NCBI GenBank assembly: GCA_036971715.1
Contig: JAVHJL010000001.1
Span: 2,480,001-2,544,000, forward strand
DNA from: Arthrobotrys musiformis
Taxonomy: Eukaryota; Ascomycota; Orbiliomycetes; Orbiliales; Orbiliaceae
DNA: 64,000 bases
Direction of reading: 5' to 3'
Translations under genes and position numbers: made by a program
Notes under the pieces: model-generated
What the model was told of the DNA's origin: nothing
The model's input: only the letters and a program-made list of their open reading frames with translations
The model's database searches: none
In this document: positions 1 through 10,984 of the stretch, piece after piece
How the letters are laid out: each line of letters begins with the position of its first letter
Numbering within the stretch: the stretch's first letter is position 1

Positions 1-351
1 GCTATGGGTCCTTTCTACGGGTAATCGGCTATGGAGATAACTTACTTTTGCCCTCCCTGGCGGCATCATGCAGGGGGAACTTTACTTTCTCGTCACCTAT
101 GGCTATAGCTTGTGATGTTGCGGTAGACATGTTGATTTGTGGGGTTGAGTTGTGTCGTCGGAAGAAGGTTGGGTAGACGCGGCAAAGCGAAACGTGAAAT
201 GTTAGAGCTTAACAAGGTGGGTCGTTTTTTCGGGGATAAAAAAATGTAAAATGGGATAAACAATCGAACGGAAAGAGGTCGAAAAGAAAGGCCGTCGATT
301 ATAAATGGTCTACAACAGCAATTCAAGCCCGGGTATCAATGATGAATGTTG

Positions 352-385
<34 letters not shown>

Positions 386-467
386 CATTGCATTGCATTG
401 CATTCGTGCAATATCAAAAGATCAAGATGTCTCGTGATTCGAAAGACTCAGAACCCGCGAGACTGTT
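1..467. other. Left-edge non-coding stretch
   Basis: I see no supported gene here. The stretch holds the region downstream of the minus-strand prefoldin 1 gene, including a long A tract and a TTGCA microsatellite, listed separately. The short open frames have no recognisable protein and no good start context. Confidence 0.6.
352..404. repeat. A31 tract followed by (TTGCA)4 microsatellite
   Basis: Positions 352-382 are an unbroken run of A. They are followed at once by four TTGCA units at 383-402. The tract lies about 65 bp beyond the stop codon of the prefoldin 1 gene, probably in or just past its 3' UTR, where it would be transcribed as poly-U. It is a simple repeat and likely to vary in length. 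Confidence 0.9.
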
Positions 468-944
468 CTAACCGCTTCTGTTCAAGATCTTGTTCATATG
501 GTCCGATGCATTGGAGTAAGTTGTCTCCAGATAGGTTTGCCTCTTCTTCAGGCCTTTGATATCCTCTTCCAAAGTGTTCCTTTCCGTCTCCAGACGCTTC
601 TTGACCTTGGACGTATCCTCTTGAATGAACCTGTGATCCCGATGTTAGCCTCAAGAACATGTATCATGTGATTCTCATGGTGGCTGACATTTTCCCAACG
701 CCTTCGTAGACTTTGGTGGAAGCCGGCAGCGAGCTCAGCTCCGACTCCGTAAGCTGTATCATGCGAGAGTCTCGCTGCTTTGATGTGATCTGGGACTTGA
801 CCACCGCCAGCTGCTGCTGGGACAGGATAGCCTGGGTCTCGATCTCTTGCAGAACCTGCGGGCGCCCGTTGGTCAGCGAGCTTCACGAGTCGACTTCACT
901 GGGAGGGTACATGCCTTCTGCAGGGCCTGGTTTGATATCGACAT
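468..944 (-). CDS. PFD1: Prefoldin subunit 1
   Basis: Encodes a beta-type subunit of prefoldin (GimC), the cytosolic hexamer that passes nascent actin and tubulin to the CCT chaperonin. The model has three exons: 915-944, 689-855 and 468-630, giving 119 residues, the usual length for the family. The N-terminus MSISNQALQK runs into VLQEIETQ. The middle carries TESELSSLP and KVYEGVGKMF, and the C-terminal helix has EDIKGLKKRQTYLETTY, all hallmarks of the family. The two helices flanking the hairpin would form the tentacle coiled coil. The first intron (856-914, 59 nt) starts with GC rather than GT; exon joining across it reproduces the family sequence exactly, so I trust the GC-AG reading. The second intron (631-688) is GT-AG. 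The neighbouring sequence on both sides is non-coding. Confidence 0.93.
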
Positions 945-1282
945 GTCGGATGGTTTGTTCTTTGAAGTGAAGATGCAGCTAGATGCGGGCTCGTGAGAGC
1001 TGGAGCTGTTGTTCTCGCAAGTTCCCCAATTTGAGACTACTGCAAATGCAACAGATCCAACACATGATCAAGATAAGCCAGCCAACATGATAAGACCAAT
1101 TCTCGTTCTTTCAACAAGCAACAGTTTGAAACCACGATCAAGGAAGCCATCCATTGGGCTGAGAATAATTTCCTAGAAACGGGTAACTAACCAACTTCAA
1201 GCGGACAAAGCGGGCCAAATATCCAAAGGCCGCATATAGACTAAGATCTAATAGACAGGCGCCTCGATAATTTTATAAATGA

Positions 1283-1800
1283 TAAAATGGCCTTACAAGA
1301 ATAAAATGGACATGCATGCAAGCATTTGGCGTCGCGCATATATTCAAGTTTATCGACGTTCGAGCCGGCGCCATGAATTTACACCGACGATATCGCAATA
1401 CAAAACTAGGTATACAAAAGTGGACCAACTTATAAAAACGGTTGCAACTTTGTCTCGCCGAACAAGTCCAACGGAGGATATCATGCTTGTTGCCGTTTTA
1501 TCATCCCCGCACAATGCAATAACGACAAAATTGGGCCGGCTACAAAAGTGGACTATAGAATTGGGCCAAGCTACAAAATTGATCTGGTTACAAATATGGC
1601 TTCACTATAAAGGTGGTCTGCAGTATTTGTACCAACTTCTATCTCTTCACCGCAATGCAATGATATGCAATGCAATACGATGCAGTATCAATAACTACGA
1701 AAATTGGATAACATACAGAATTGAAACCGAGCCAGATCCAACCGAAAAATTCGCCCTGGCTCAGATAGTTAAATTTGCAAAAAAAGTGTCACTACGAAAT
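1283..1800. repeat. Degenerate tandem repeat, period about 17-18 bp
   Basis: Successive segments begin with variants of TACAAAATTGG or TAAAAGTGG at steps of about 15-18 bp. The clearest run is about 1515-1620, and looser matches lie at about 1283-1320, 1410-1440 and 1690-1800. Copies differ at many positions, so this is an old array. It keeps one frame open by chance over 1279-1803, but nothing supports translation. Confidence 0.5.
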
Positions 1801-2273
1801 TGAGAAATCCGAAAGTTAGCATGTTTAGCAAATATAGACGAAATTTCGAGATACTTGTGCACATGTGTATCTGGGGTCGACGGATATGCAAATCGACATT
1901 GAGATATTGATATCGATGCGGGGTCCAAAACCAACATCGAGCCAGAATAAGCGCCAGACTAAACTAAGTAGACATATGCAAAAGCTAATAATCAGACATG
2001 ACTGTATATCCGCATGTAAGCCCAAAATTGGGCGCCCTCCAAATTACCTAACCAGTGGAAACCTCCCAAAAGGGAGATACACTCCCAAAAGGGCTATGTC
2101 TCAAAACTGTATGTATCGATATCTACACCGCCCCCAGTCGTAGCCGGAAGCCTCGAATCGAACATAATCAATACAGAGGCATTATTATCTCGCCCAGAAT
2201 TAAACAAAATACAGTGCGAATGTTACACGGTGACCTAAAAAGTACTGCAAATAAAAATATTTAGCCCTAAATG

Positions 2274-2281
2274 TATATAAA
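2274..2281 (+). promoter_or_regulatory. TATA box candidate (TATATAAA)
   Basis: TATATAAA lies 259 bp upstream of the start codon at 2540. It is followed by a pyrimidine/A-rich leader, which suits a core promoter with a long 5' UTR for the 209-residue gene. This is inferred from position and sequence only. Confidence 0.45.
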
Positions 2282-2539
2282 CCCCAGTTCCCCAGACTCC
2301 CCAAACCTCGATCACTCACTTCAGATCACAATCGATCAAGACTCACTTGACAGCCGAAGACCTTCTCTCTGATTCCACTGCTCTAATCGTTCATCTATAT
2401 CAATCACCCTCACTCTTTGATACCTCAGCTATAAACAGCACCGACTTCAAGCTATACCACCACCACATAGTTACTACAGCTCAACCCCCAAGCCATACCC
2501 CAATAACCCCCACTCTCAAAACCAACATATTAAAAAAAA

Positions 2540-3169
2540 ATGACCCAAACCTTCCTCCCCCCAAACGCCCAAATCCTCGCCTACAAAACAATCTCCATCA
2601 ACGCCCGCGCCGCCCCCCTCGACGGCGTCCCCCTGATCTGTGGTACATTCCTCTACATCAACGACCCCCTGGGCGAGCAATCCGACACCACGGGCGTAAA
2701 ATGCAGCTTGAAGGATCTACCGCCATCGATCCTGGCCGCTGCGTCGGATTACATGGATCGAACCAGACAGAGCGAAAGGGACGGGAGGGTGGAGTGGTTC
2801 ACCGATGATAGAGCTTATGTCAAGGAACCGGTGTTCACGGTGGGGATGGTTAGGGCTATTGTTCTCGGACCGTCGGTGGAGGGTGATGCGGATGGGGGGA
2901 TGGTGTGGAGTGCGTACCGTCAGAGTTTTGGTCATTCGGATTTATACCACCATCATGCACCCGCGGCGACGAATTTTATCGATGCGCAGGGTCAGGATGT
3001 GGTGGGACATGGTGGGGCGGCTGTCCCTGCGCGGGTCAACGGGGTGAAGCAGGAATCGATCGATGATGTTAATTACAACGGCTTATCGTCATCTTCATCG
3101 GCGACTCATCTAACGAACGGGGCGTATCTCCAGGCTGAAATAAAGAGCGAGGATGCCCATGCTGCCTGA
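2540..3169 (+). CDS. Hypothetical protein, 209 aa, with two SUMO-type motifs
   Basis: A single-exon gene. I do not recognise the family. The first ~130 residues look folded (mixed hydrophobic pattern, PLICGTFLYIND and EPVFTVGMVRAIVLGP). The last ~75 are low-complexity, with a HHH run, GHGGAA and a serine run. Two sites match the sumoylation consensus hydrophobic-K-x-E: VKQE around K170 and IKSE around K202, both in the disordered tail. The start at 2540 follows an A-rich context (eight A just before ATG) and a TATA box 259 bp upstream. There is no signal peptide or membrane segment. The tail and its modification motifs would suit a nuclear or regulatory protein, but that is inference. Confidence 0.7.
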   Translation: MTQTFLPPNAQILAYKTISINARAAPLDGVPLICGTFLYINDPLGEQSDTTGVKCSLKDLPPSILAAASDYMDRTRQSERDGRVEWFTDDRAYVKEPVFTVGMVRAIVLGPSVEGDADGGMVWSAYRQSFGHSDLYHHHAPAATNFIDAQGQDVVGHGGAAVPARVNGVKQESIDDVNYNGLSSSSSATHLTNGAYLQAEIKSEDAHAA

Positions 3170-3643
3170 TGAATATGGGGTGTCTACTGTCGTATCAATT
3201 TTTCATGGGGGGGGAGTATAGTATGGTTTGTTATCGGTATTGTTATAAGTGCTAGTACCGGTTGCGAGCGTATTCGCTAGCTTTCTTTCTTTGGAGGGTC
3301 TTTTTTAAGGAGACTAAGCGTCTACAGCTATCACGCACCGCTTTTCTTTCTTCCTTTCGTTCAATCCATGAAAGGGCTAGGGCCCTGCGTATTTAAATTT
3401 TGTGGAATACTGTTCTGAACCAGGTCGTTTAGAAGCACGCTCGCAATAGGAAATTCAATCGTTCGATAGGTAATTTCATGGCCATTATCATTCAATGCTC
3501 CTCTCTCCGCATCATCTACGCACACAGAATATAAATAAAAACGGGCTAGAACGAATGAAAATTACAAAATGCAAACTCCAAATGATTACTTCCTCCCCAA
3601 GATGCAACCACCAATTACTTACCTATGCTAAACAAAAGTCCCT
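3170..3643. other. Intergenic region between convergent genes
   Basis: Holds the 3' ends of the 209-residue gene (+) and TRAPPC11 (-). AT-rich with no gene. A T-rich stretch near 3290-3350 could serve 3'-end formation of the plus-strand gene. Nothing else seen. Confidence 0.6.
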
Positions 3644-6600
3644 TCAAGGAATCCATATCAACAACCCACCCTTATCGGCCGCTTTAACACCATCCGTCGC
3701 TGCGATTCTTAAGTTCTTGTTATAGTATTTATCCACAACCCTCAGCGTAGCTCTGATCCAGTCGTGTTTTATCCTAGGATAAATCCTATACTCCATCACC
3801 AGCCTCGTCAACGGCATCAGCTGCACCCCGGGCTGTTTGGGCCCTTCGAAGTGGAAGGTGTCGCTGGGGTCCATCGATACGTTGAAGGTTAGAACGTGCA
3901 TGGTTGGGTTTTCGAGGGTGTAGGTTAGCGTTATGGTGTTTGTGTCTGTGGTGTACGGCGAGGCTTCTATTCGATGTCGTTAGAGGTATTCAAATTTGTT
4001 AATGTGGGGGGAAAGGGACTTACCAGCTAGAACTCTCGGTTCGCTGCCGGGGATGAGGAGTCTAGGGACCGCCAGAGGGGTTGTTACTATTTCGCCACCC
4101 CGTCGTTGCCATCTGACTCTCAAGTCCAAATCTACATCCGAGGATCTTCTATCTTCCAGAGCGTGCTTTGTGACTTCTAGGAAATAGAGGATATCGATCA
4201 CCGCGTCCGGTTTCAATTCTACAAAGCCGTTAGCACCCGTACATTATAGATAGAGAAATTAGAGGCATACCATAGCCCTGTTCGTGGACCTCGTCCGCCC
4301 TCGAAAGCTTGCATACAATCCCACCCTGCGCGTTCGATACATCGCAACTAAATCCATTGAGGAATAAAGTCCGGGACTCCATCAAAGACAGCTGGCACTT
4401 AAACACCCATTTTTGCGTTAATCCCTTCGACACATCCTCTTGAGATTCGAGATCGGCGTCTTCGGGCGACAACCTGAACATATTCGGCCACTTCTTCACA
4501 TGCACGCTGGGCGAGAAGTCGAATTTTGTTCTGAATGGTCGTCGGACGTGGAATGGAGGTAACTTGACGGTTTTGGAGATTTGGGTCTCCGGGTCGGAAG
4601 TTAGGACGTAGAGGGAGACGACTTCTAGTGAAACCTCGGCTTCCAGCATGGCTGAGGGGATGGTGAACGAGCGTCGGATTTCTTCGGATGGAGCAATCTT
4701 GCCGACCTGGTAGGGTGTTTCCGGGTCGTCTTCGACGATATCCAAGTGTTCCGTCCGATCCCAAGTAATAAGTGGGACTAATTGATGATACCAAGTTAGT
4801 GATAGCCATGGTTATGCGTTAATGGTGAACTGCAGACTTACCTTCATCAGGATACCCCAGTATTCGGATCTTCATCTTCGCATCTACTTCCTCATCTTCC
4901 TCGTTGACCACTCCTAGCGCGATCCTAATAGGCTCGCCGATGTATACGGGGTCATCCAATCGCAGGATCTTAACCATAAGCCTTGGAGGTCGAGGTAAGA
5001 TTTTCAAGTACATGGGCCTGTAGGTCTTCAACGGCACTTTACTCAGCACCGAATCCGTGTATTTCCAGAAATACGCCTTCTTCGTCTTGAGAAGTAGAGG
5101 ATTGTAGTCGTCGATATCGTTGATTAGATCGATATCGTACCCTTCACCGCGGAGGGTTAGGGTAATCGAGGTGGCCCTTACGTCTCCGTGCTCTCGGAGC
5201 GGGGAACTCAGTTCGAGGACTTTGATTTGTCCCGGATTCAAAGCTAGATCCGCGACCCCCTCGACGTGTGGCTTTTTACCATCGCTCGGGGTGATGTCTT
5301 TTAGCTTTGATTTCATATCCTGGAAATCTGACGGGCCTTCTAGGGTCTCGTGTCGAATAATAAGTGGTTTTAGCATCCCCTTATATTCGACCTTGACCTC
5401 GCTAAGGACTAGCTGAGGAGACCCTGCTTGTGCCTGTGATGTTAAGACGAGCTGCGAGATGGCCATCTCCCCAACGGATACCTCGGTAGCTAGAAATGCA
5501 TAATCAGCCGATATCACAGGAAGGATATCAGGAACGCGAATCGCCAGCGTGGTTTCTCCTCGCACGCCGCCCTCGATATCAGCTAGACACTTGCTTAGCT
5601 CGGGTACCTGCGTGCCCGGTGGAAGCACCTTGCTGTGCAATTCCAAACTTGTCGTCAAAACTGACGCCGCATCTGATATCTTCAGTGCACAGTTTCGCGC
5701 CAGGGTCAGAGCCTCCTTTAGAATCTCTGGCGTCCAGCGGTCCGGTCTCCATGATCTCAGGCCGATCTTTAGGCTGTCGAGGGCTACATCCCAATTTTCA
5801 CGGGACATTTCGAGCTGAGCGAGTTCGAATAGCACTCTTGCTCTTAGCCGCGATTGACCCTTTTCTACGAACGCAGCTGCGCCGGCATTCAAGTATCTGA
5901 TGGTCGCTGATAGTAGATCTACTTGCTGCTCCTCTTCAGGAGCCTGCACGAGATACAAGTCGACGGGGGAGTCCGACTCGGGCAGTCTATCCACTCTTCG
6001 CTTGTGTAGTTTTGAGAACGACACAGCCATCAACCAATAGAACCCCGCGTGATGTAGGTGTTCTATCGCAGACACCCTCTCATCCACCTTGATCGATTTA
6101 TCTATCGGCGCATAAAAGTGTGGGATATCGTTGGCTTTGGGGTCGGGTGTGAATATCTTCGATCCGTGAACTATTGTCGCCATTATAACCGCCCATCGGG
6201 CTTCCCAGGCCGCCCAACCGTAGGTACTCGTCCCGGCGCCCTTACGATCGAGGATATCTGCCATACGCCGTCGATGCGACTCCCACCTCCTCGCAGCAAA
6301 TGTTCCGTTTTCGAAGTATACGTAGCACCTGATCATTCTGGCTGCTATCACATCCGCGAGTAACCGTATATCGTTCCAACGGGGGCTCCAATTGTTTGTT
6401 GTCTCGAATACCTCGAGTAAAGCTTCGTATGCCGTTTCGTAATGACGAACGGCAGCATCCATCTCTGCTCGGAATTCCGCGAAGAGCGCAAGCTTCATTT
6501 CGTACCGTACTGTCCAGCCTGTATTGCTTAAAGTCTGCGACATCGAGGTGGGCGGTACGGTTGCTATTGGTGGTGACGAGCGACTGCGCTTCCTGCGTGC

Positions 6601-7646
6601 ATGTTTTGATAACTCTCTATAGAACTCTATGGCTGTGGGCGTTAAAGACAATTCTATGCTTTTGGCCAACTGCTGTAGTTCGGCACTTGAGGCTTTTGCC
6701 GGTAGGAAGAACAGAGAGTTCTTGGTATCAAGGTTTGTCAGCCGCCGGATCATTGCGAACCTGTTTTCGATGGACGGGGCTTCGAGGAGGGTTTTCTGGG
6801 CTATCAGGACGACGGCGAATTTGATCTTTCGTGGATCGGTGAGGAAGACCTTTTTCATTTCGTTGATCGAGTTTGCGAGGGCTCTATCGACGGCTTCCTC
6901 CTGGGCTGTTGGTACAACGGCGAATTCGTGGAAGGAAACGAAGGCGCATGGTTGTAAATAAAGATGCTTCCGTAGCCAGATGTGACTGAAGACGCCATCG
7001 GGGTAGAGGGGAGAATCCGGGGTCAACGGTGATATGGGCGAATGCAAAGGCCGTTTTGGGAATCCAGCACTTGTAGGCGTCTTTGGGGACATTACTTCCA
7101 ATGGCGAAGTAGCACCGGACTCCGAGAAGGGAGGGTTCGCTTTGCGGGGTGGGAGTGCAAAATTCTGTTCATCAGAGAGAGAAGGCCCCGAGTATGATAT
7201 GTCAGCCAATTTCGTCTGCACTCCATCCAATGTTGCTGAATATACGAATGTGATTTGAAAGCATAATGGTTTACAAACATCATTCGTGATTCTTCAAGTA
7301 GCTATTTTGGTGGTATATGAGAGTAGTGGTGGTATAATAGTGTGGTGGTTGAGGAAGGAAAGACTACCCTTCCGACAGCAGCGACCCTAAACGCGGACGA
7401 GTTTGGCGGTCTTCCTCCTCGTTTGACAGTTCCTTTCCATCCCGAATCCGCACTGCTCTTGAGGAAGTACTGGAGCAGGTCTTCGCCGACCTTGGAGGTT
7501 ACCAGCGGTTCGTCGCAACTGACCAATGTGGCATTCTCGAGTAGCGGATACGGTGGTAGGGCGGTGTGCGATTCGGTATTACCCAGGCCGGCCACCACCA
7601 GGAGGGGTAGCGGGGTGGTGAAATATTCCGGCGGGTATGCTTCCAT
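3644..7646 (-). CDS. TRAPPC11: TRAPP complex subunit TRAPPC11 (foie gras/Gryzun protein)
   Basis: A subunit of the TRAPP tethering complex, acting in ER-to-Golgi and intra-Golgi transport. Five exons: 7368-7646, 4842-7164, 4271-4777, 4024-4218 and 3644-3966, giving 1208 residues, normal for the family. Exon 1 begins MEAYPPEY and ends SSAFRVAAVGR, which joins in phase to NFALPPRK, the fungal TRAPPC11 arrangement. Then come a SPLTPDSPLYPDG linker, the block SKHARRKRSRS and a helical foie gras region at roughly residues 450-650 (VLFELAQLEMSRENWDVA). The Gryzun part follows, with beta-sandwich strands such as ITLTLRGEGYDIDL and a C-terminal domain around TLTYTLENP and VVDKYYNKNLRI. Intron 1 is long for this window (203 nt); the others are 52-64 nt. 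Start chosen by similarity and because ATG at 7646 opens the conserved segment; an upstream in-frame start is possible. Confidence 0.92.
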
Positions 7647-8398
7647 GATTGCTGTTGCTGCTACTGCTATAGCCTCGGAGCATAAGACAGGTGAATTGTC
7701 TCTCGTTTCTTCTTCTTCGTCGTCGACGAGCTGTTGGATTACAGGACAGACATTGGCTGTTCCCACGAGGATCCGTCTGATGTGATATAGAGTACGATAC
7801 AAGACACGTTAGCGTATATATCCCCATACTTAAGTAAGAAGTGCCTATATATAACTGGCATGCACTGCTTTAACCGCACTTGCCCAAGCTCGAGTCGAGC
7901 ACTCAAGCACATGTGCCAAGAATAGCATATGGACGGACCGTTGGGACTTACCTACACAAGTCTCGATGATAATATTGGTATGTCCACCCACCTCCTCTGG
8001 CACCGAGTCCTGCTTTAGTAGTTCGGTAACTGGTGCGAGGCCAATATCAATATGGCGATGGCGATGATGTCGACGGTAAGGATGATGGTAAGCTGTAGGT
8101 GGTGGTTGTGGTTGTAGTTGTAGTTGTGGTGGTGGCTCTTGTTTGGTGGGTCGGCCGGAGCTAAAAAAGCAGCCGGCCGATTCGTTTCCCCAAATTGTTC
8201 TTGTGGCCGGCTGCGGGAGCCTCTTTCAATCCATCTTCAGTCCACCAAACAGACCTCCACATCGCCTTCTCATCGTCCTCGTCCTCCTGCCGCGGGGTCC
8301 TGTGAGTGTGTAAAAAGACATCTGGATACTCAATAGTACCGTCCGGACCACAGGCCTTTTGGGTACGCCTTTTTTCGGTCTTCGTCGGACTGTATACG
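7647..8398. other. Divergent promoter region, TRAPPC11 and RXT2
   Basis: 752 bp between two genes transcribed away from each other, so it should hold both promoters. A GTGGTTGTAGTT-type microsatellite lies at about 8096-8145. I see no other gene or clear factor site. Confidence 0.6.
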
Positions 8399-10045
8399 AT
8401 GTCGCAAACTGCCGCCGAAAAGGCTGCGCTGCTGCAGATTATCGCGTGGGTTCTCCAGCTGCCCGACCAGACCAAACTCCTCGAGCTGCCCCGACTGACA
8501 GAATCTTCTTCGTTCGCAGAGATTGCAAGGCTGCCGTCCGGAGGCACGATGATTGTACGATATTCTCTACGTTGTCATATTACTGTTACTCTTGCTGTCT
8601 TGCTGACGGGTGTTTTTTACGGTCACAGCATCCGACTCGGACGAAACAGAGGTCGCATACGGTACAAATCGAGGGAACAAACTCAAGCGAAAGGCGCGAC
8701 AGGTCCATGCCGGTAGCCTTGATGAACCTACAGGGAAGAAACTCACACCGGAGGTAACGATGCATTCTCAACAGAAGAGGGAGAGGGGGTCTAATTGGGA
8801 GCATCTAGTTGATTGAATACAATGGACGGCAACGAACGATTCTCTATCGAAACACCACCAAGCGAGAAGAGCCCGAAGAACCACGGCCACCAGGACCGGG
8901 AAGGAAGAGGAAACAGAAGGCTAGTGCCAGCATCGAGGATGAGAGTCCTGTGGATCCGGACCCGTATGCTAAGATCCGTCTCGAGGGTATGACCACCTTG
9001 TTCCCCCTCCCCGCCTCTGAGAAGTTGGAGTTTAACAAAGCTAGACCTCCTCGCACCGGTCGTCGAACCGAAGGAAATACCGAACCATCCTGCCCTATCG
9101 GTACCGTACAAATCGCGACACCTAACCGATCTTTGCGACCAAGTGCTGGACATAATATGCGCCGAACACAAACACCTCGTTACGATCAAACGGCTGCTGA
9201 CCCACCTGTTGGGAGATGATCCGTGGGTTACGGGAGATAAGATGGAATCGGTGGTGGTGCCAAAATTCATCCAGGAGGCCCAGGCTATGATTCAGGAACG
9301 GGAGAAGGCGAAGGCCGCTGCCGCCGCCGAGAGCCAACAGAAAGAGACACAGTCGACAATACCGGACGGAGACGTCGAAATGGTAGATAGTTCAAGGGCG
9401 GACGAGGTTGCCGAGAAGGAGCCTGCAAACCAAGTACCGGCGAAGTCGCCCGTACCAAAGGTTGAACACCCATCCCCACCGGATGGATTTGCAGAGACCG
9501 CAGGTGAATCATCGTCGGCAGCACAGAACAAATTGGCGGCGGTAGCGGCAGCAGTCCAGAATCCACCACTACCACCATTACCAGCAGTTGTTTCCAACGG
9601 GGGCCCGGACCCCATGCAAATAACTGACGGTGCTACCCCTGCACCCACAGGACTCCCTGTCGGGGTGGATCCATACGAAATCGTCAATTGTACATCTCCC
9701 TGGTTCTACCCGCCGGCACGTGACGATGATGCTAGGAATTTCGGACTTCCAGCGCAGGAAGCTGAAGAAACTCGGCAACTGCTGCTGTTAGCCGTACAGA
9801 AGGAAGAAGAGTTCATCAGGGGGTTGGAAAGAGTTCGTGCCATGCTGCTGAAAGCTGACCGCCAGCGCCGGGATGTTTGGAGCTGGTGCCGTGCAGATGG
9901 TGCGCCGGAACAAAGCGATGGAGAGGATTATGTGGATCTGGAGTATTGGGGTCTGAAAGCAGGGGATTTGATCAAGGGAGCGGAAGAGGAGGAGGAAGAG
10001 GATCCGAAGGGCAAGAAGACAGCACGGACGAGCAGAAGAAACTAA
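8399..10045 (+). CDS. RXT2: RXT2-like subunit of the Rpd3L/Sin3 histone deacetylase complex
   Basis: Rxt2 is an accessory subunit of the large Rpd3/Sin3 histone deacetylase complex in the nucleus. Five exons: 8399-8445, 8520-8554, 8629-8753, 8809-8986 and 9045-10045, giving 461 residues. The exons join in phase to MSQTAAEKAALLQIIAD, then VRRHDDSSDSDETEV, then TNRGNKLKRKARQV, the signature of the RXT2 N-terminal domain. YNGRQRTILYRNT and YAKIRLEDLLAPVVEP follow, and then the helical TDLCDQVLDII with LLTHLLGDDPWV. The middle (about residues 230-330) is Pro/Ala-rich and disordered. The C-terminus has a helical segment (EEEFIRGLERVRAMLLKADR) and an acidic tail. The second exon is only 35 nt. The plain reading frame through the first two introns stays open but gives no family match, so the spliced model is preferred. 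Confidence 0.87.
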
Positions 10046-10984
10046 CAGGTATTCTCTTTACACCAGCAATCACTTTTGGGCTTGAAGTCGAGGCGAAGAA
10101 TGGCAGTCATGCATGTTGTAGGGTATCATTATTGTATTATGGGGTTGGTTTGCACCGGTTGCTTGCTTGCTTGCTTTCTTACTTGCTGATGATCAGTATC
10201 CGAGCACATAATATCTCGAAGGTGAAGCTGTGGTTTATCTTTTTTTCCCGAGCTTGGATTGATTGGTTGATTGCAATGTTTCCGGCGTCGTCTGCGTGTA
10301 TTATATTAGACATGAATCCCATTCTTTCCTATATCCCCCCTTATTGATATATTGTCTGTCATTCCTGGCCCTGACAATGCAATGCACCGTACCCGCATAC
10401 TACGAACATACATACATAAGTACATACATTCAGTGCCATTGTCGCGTACATATGTTTATGGCCGTTCGATTCCACGCCAAAGGCGCATGCATATCTGCAG
10501 TGCAGTGCTTGCAGACAGACCCTGGCCGTACCCAAGCTACTGTCCAACAGCTGCCAATTGACAGGGCCCTCTGGCCACCACACCACACCAGCACGCTAGC
10601 TTGATTACTAGCTACCAACTAGTCTCAACGAAAGAGAAAAAATAAAATAAAAAATAAAATAAAATAAAAGAGGAATAGTCTGTTGATGCGAGCAAAAATC
10701 AACAAATAGGACGATAACGACGGGCGAAGTGTTTGTGCGTGTCGTTTCCCCACTCACTCGGCTGGTCTCCTTATTGAGAGAGAGAGGAAGAGAGAACAGC
10801 AAATTTGACTGACTGATTATCAGGTACTCCTTTATTACTGTTACTTATTTAACTCTCCTTCTCCCATCCACCCATCTCATCTCTCAACCTCCAACCACCA
10901 TCACCATCACCACCAACTTCCATCATCATCATCATTATCATTACCAGCTCCGTAACATACTCACTCAATTAAATACCCTTCAAA
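10046..10984. other. Intergenic region and beta-tubulin promoter/5' UTR
   Basis: Contains the 3' end of RXT2 and the promoter of beta-tubulin. An (AATAA)n microsatellite lies at about 10636-10669. A CT-rich stretch runs at 10850-10890, followed by CAT/CCA repeats to about 10950. Such pyrimidine-rich leaders are usual for highly expressed fungal genes. No gene seen. Confidence 0.6.

Larger units (their letters stand above)
945..2539. other. Intergenic region with degenerate 17-18 bp repeat
   Basis: About 1.6 kb without a credible gene. It lies upstream of both divergent neighbours, prefoldin 1 (-) and the 209-residue gene (+). The central part, roughly 1280-1800, is a decayed short-period repeat. 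The last 260 bp before 2540 hold a TATA box and a C/A-rich leader typical of a fungal 5' UTR. Confidence 0.6.

Noticed and set aside
1279..1803. 174-residue open frame on the plus strand
   Set aside because: It coincides with the degenerate 17-18 bp repeat, has no family features and poor start context; the openness is explained by the repeat composition.
7342..7785. 147-residue plus-strand frame opposite TRAPPC11 exon 1
   Set aside because: The minus strand carries the conserved TRAPPC11 N-terminus here; the plus frame is Ser-rich and unrecognisable.
8306..8716. Unspliced 136-residue frame at the RXT2 5' end
   Set aside because: Reading through both introns gives no family match, whereas removing 8446-8519 and 8555-8628 restores the RXT2 N-terminus in phase.
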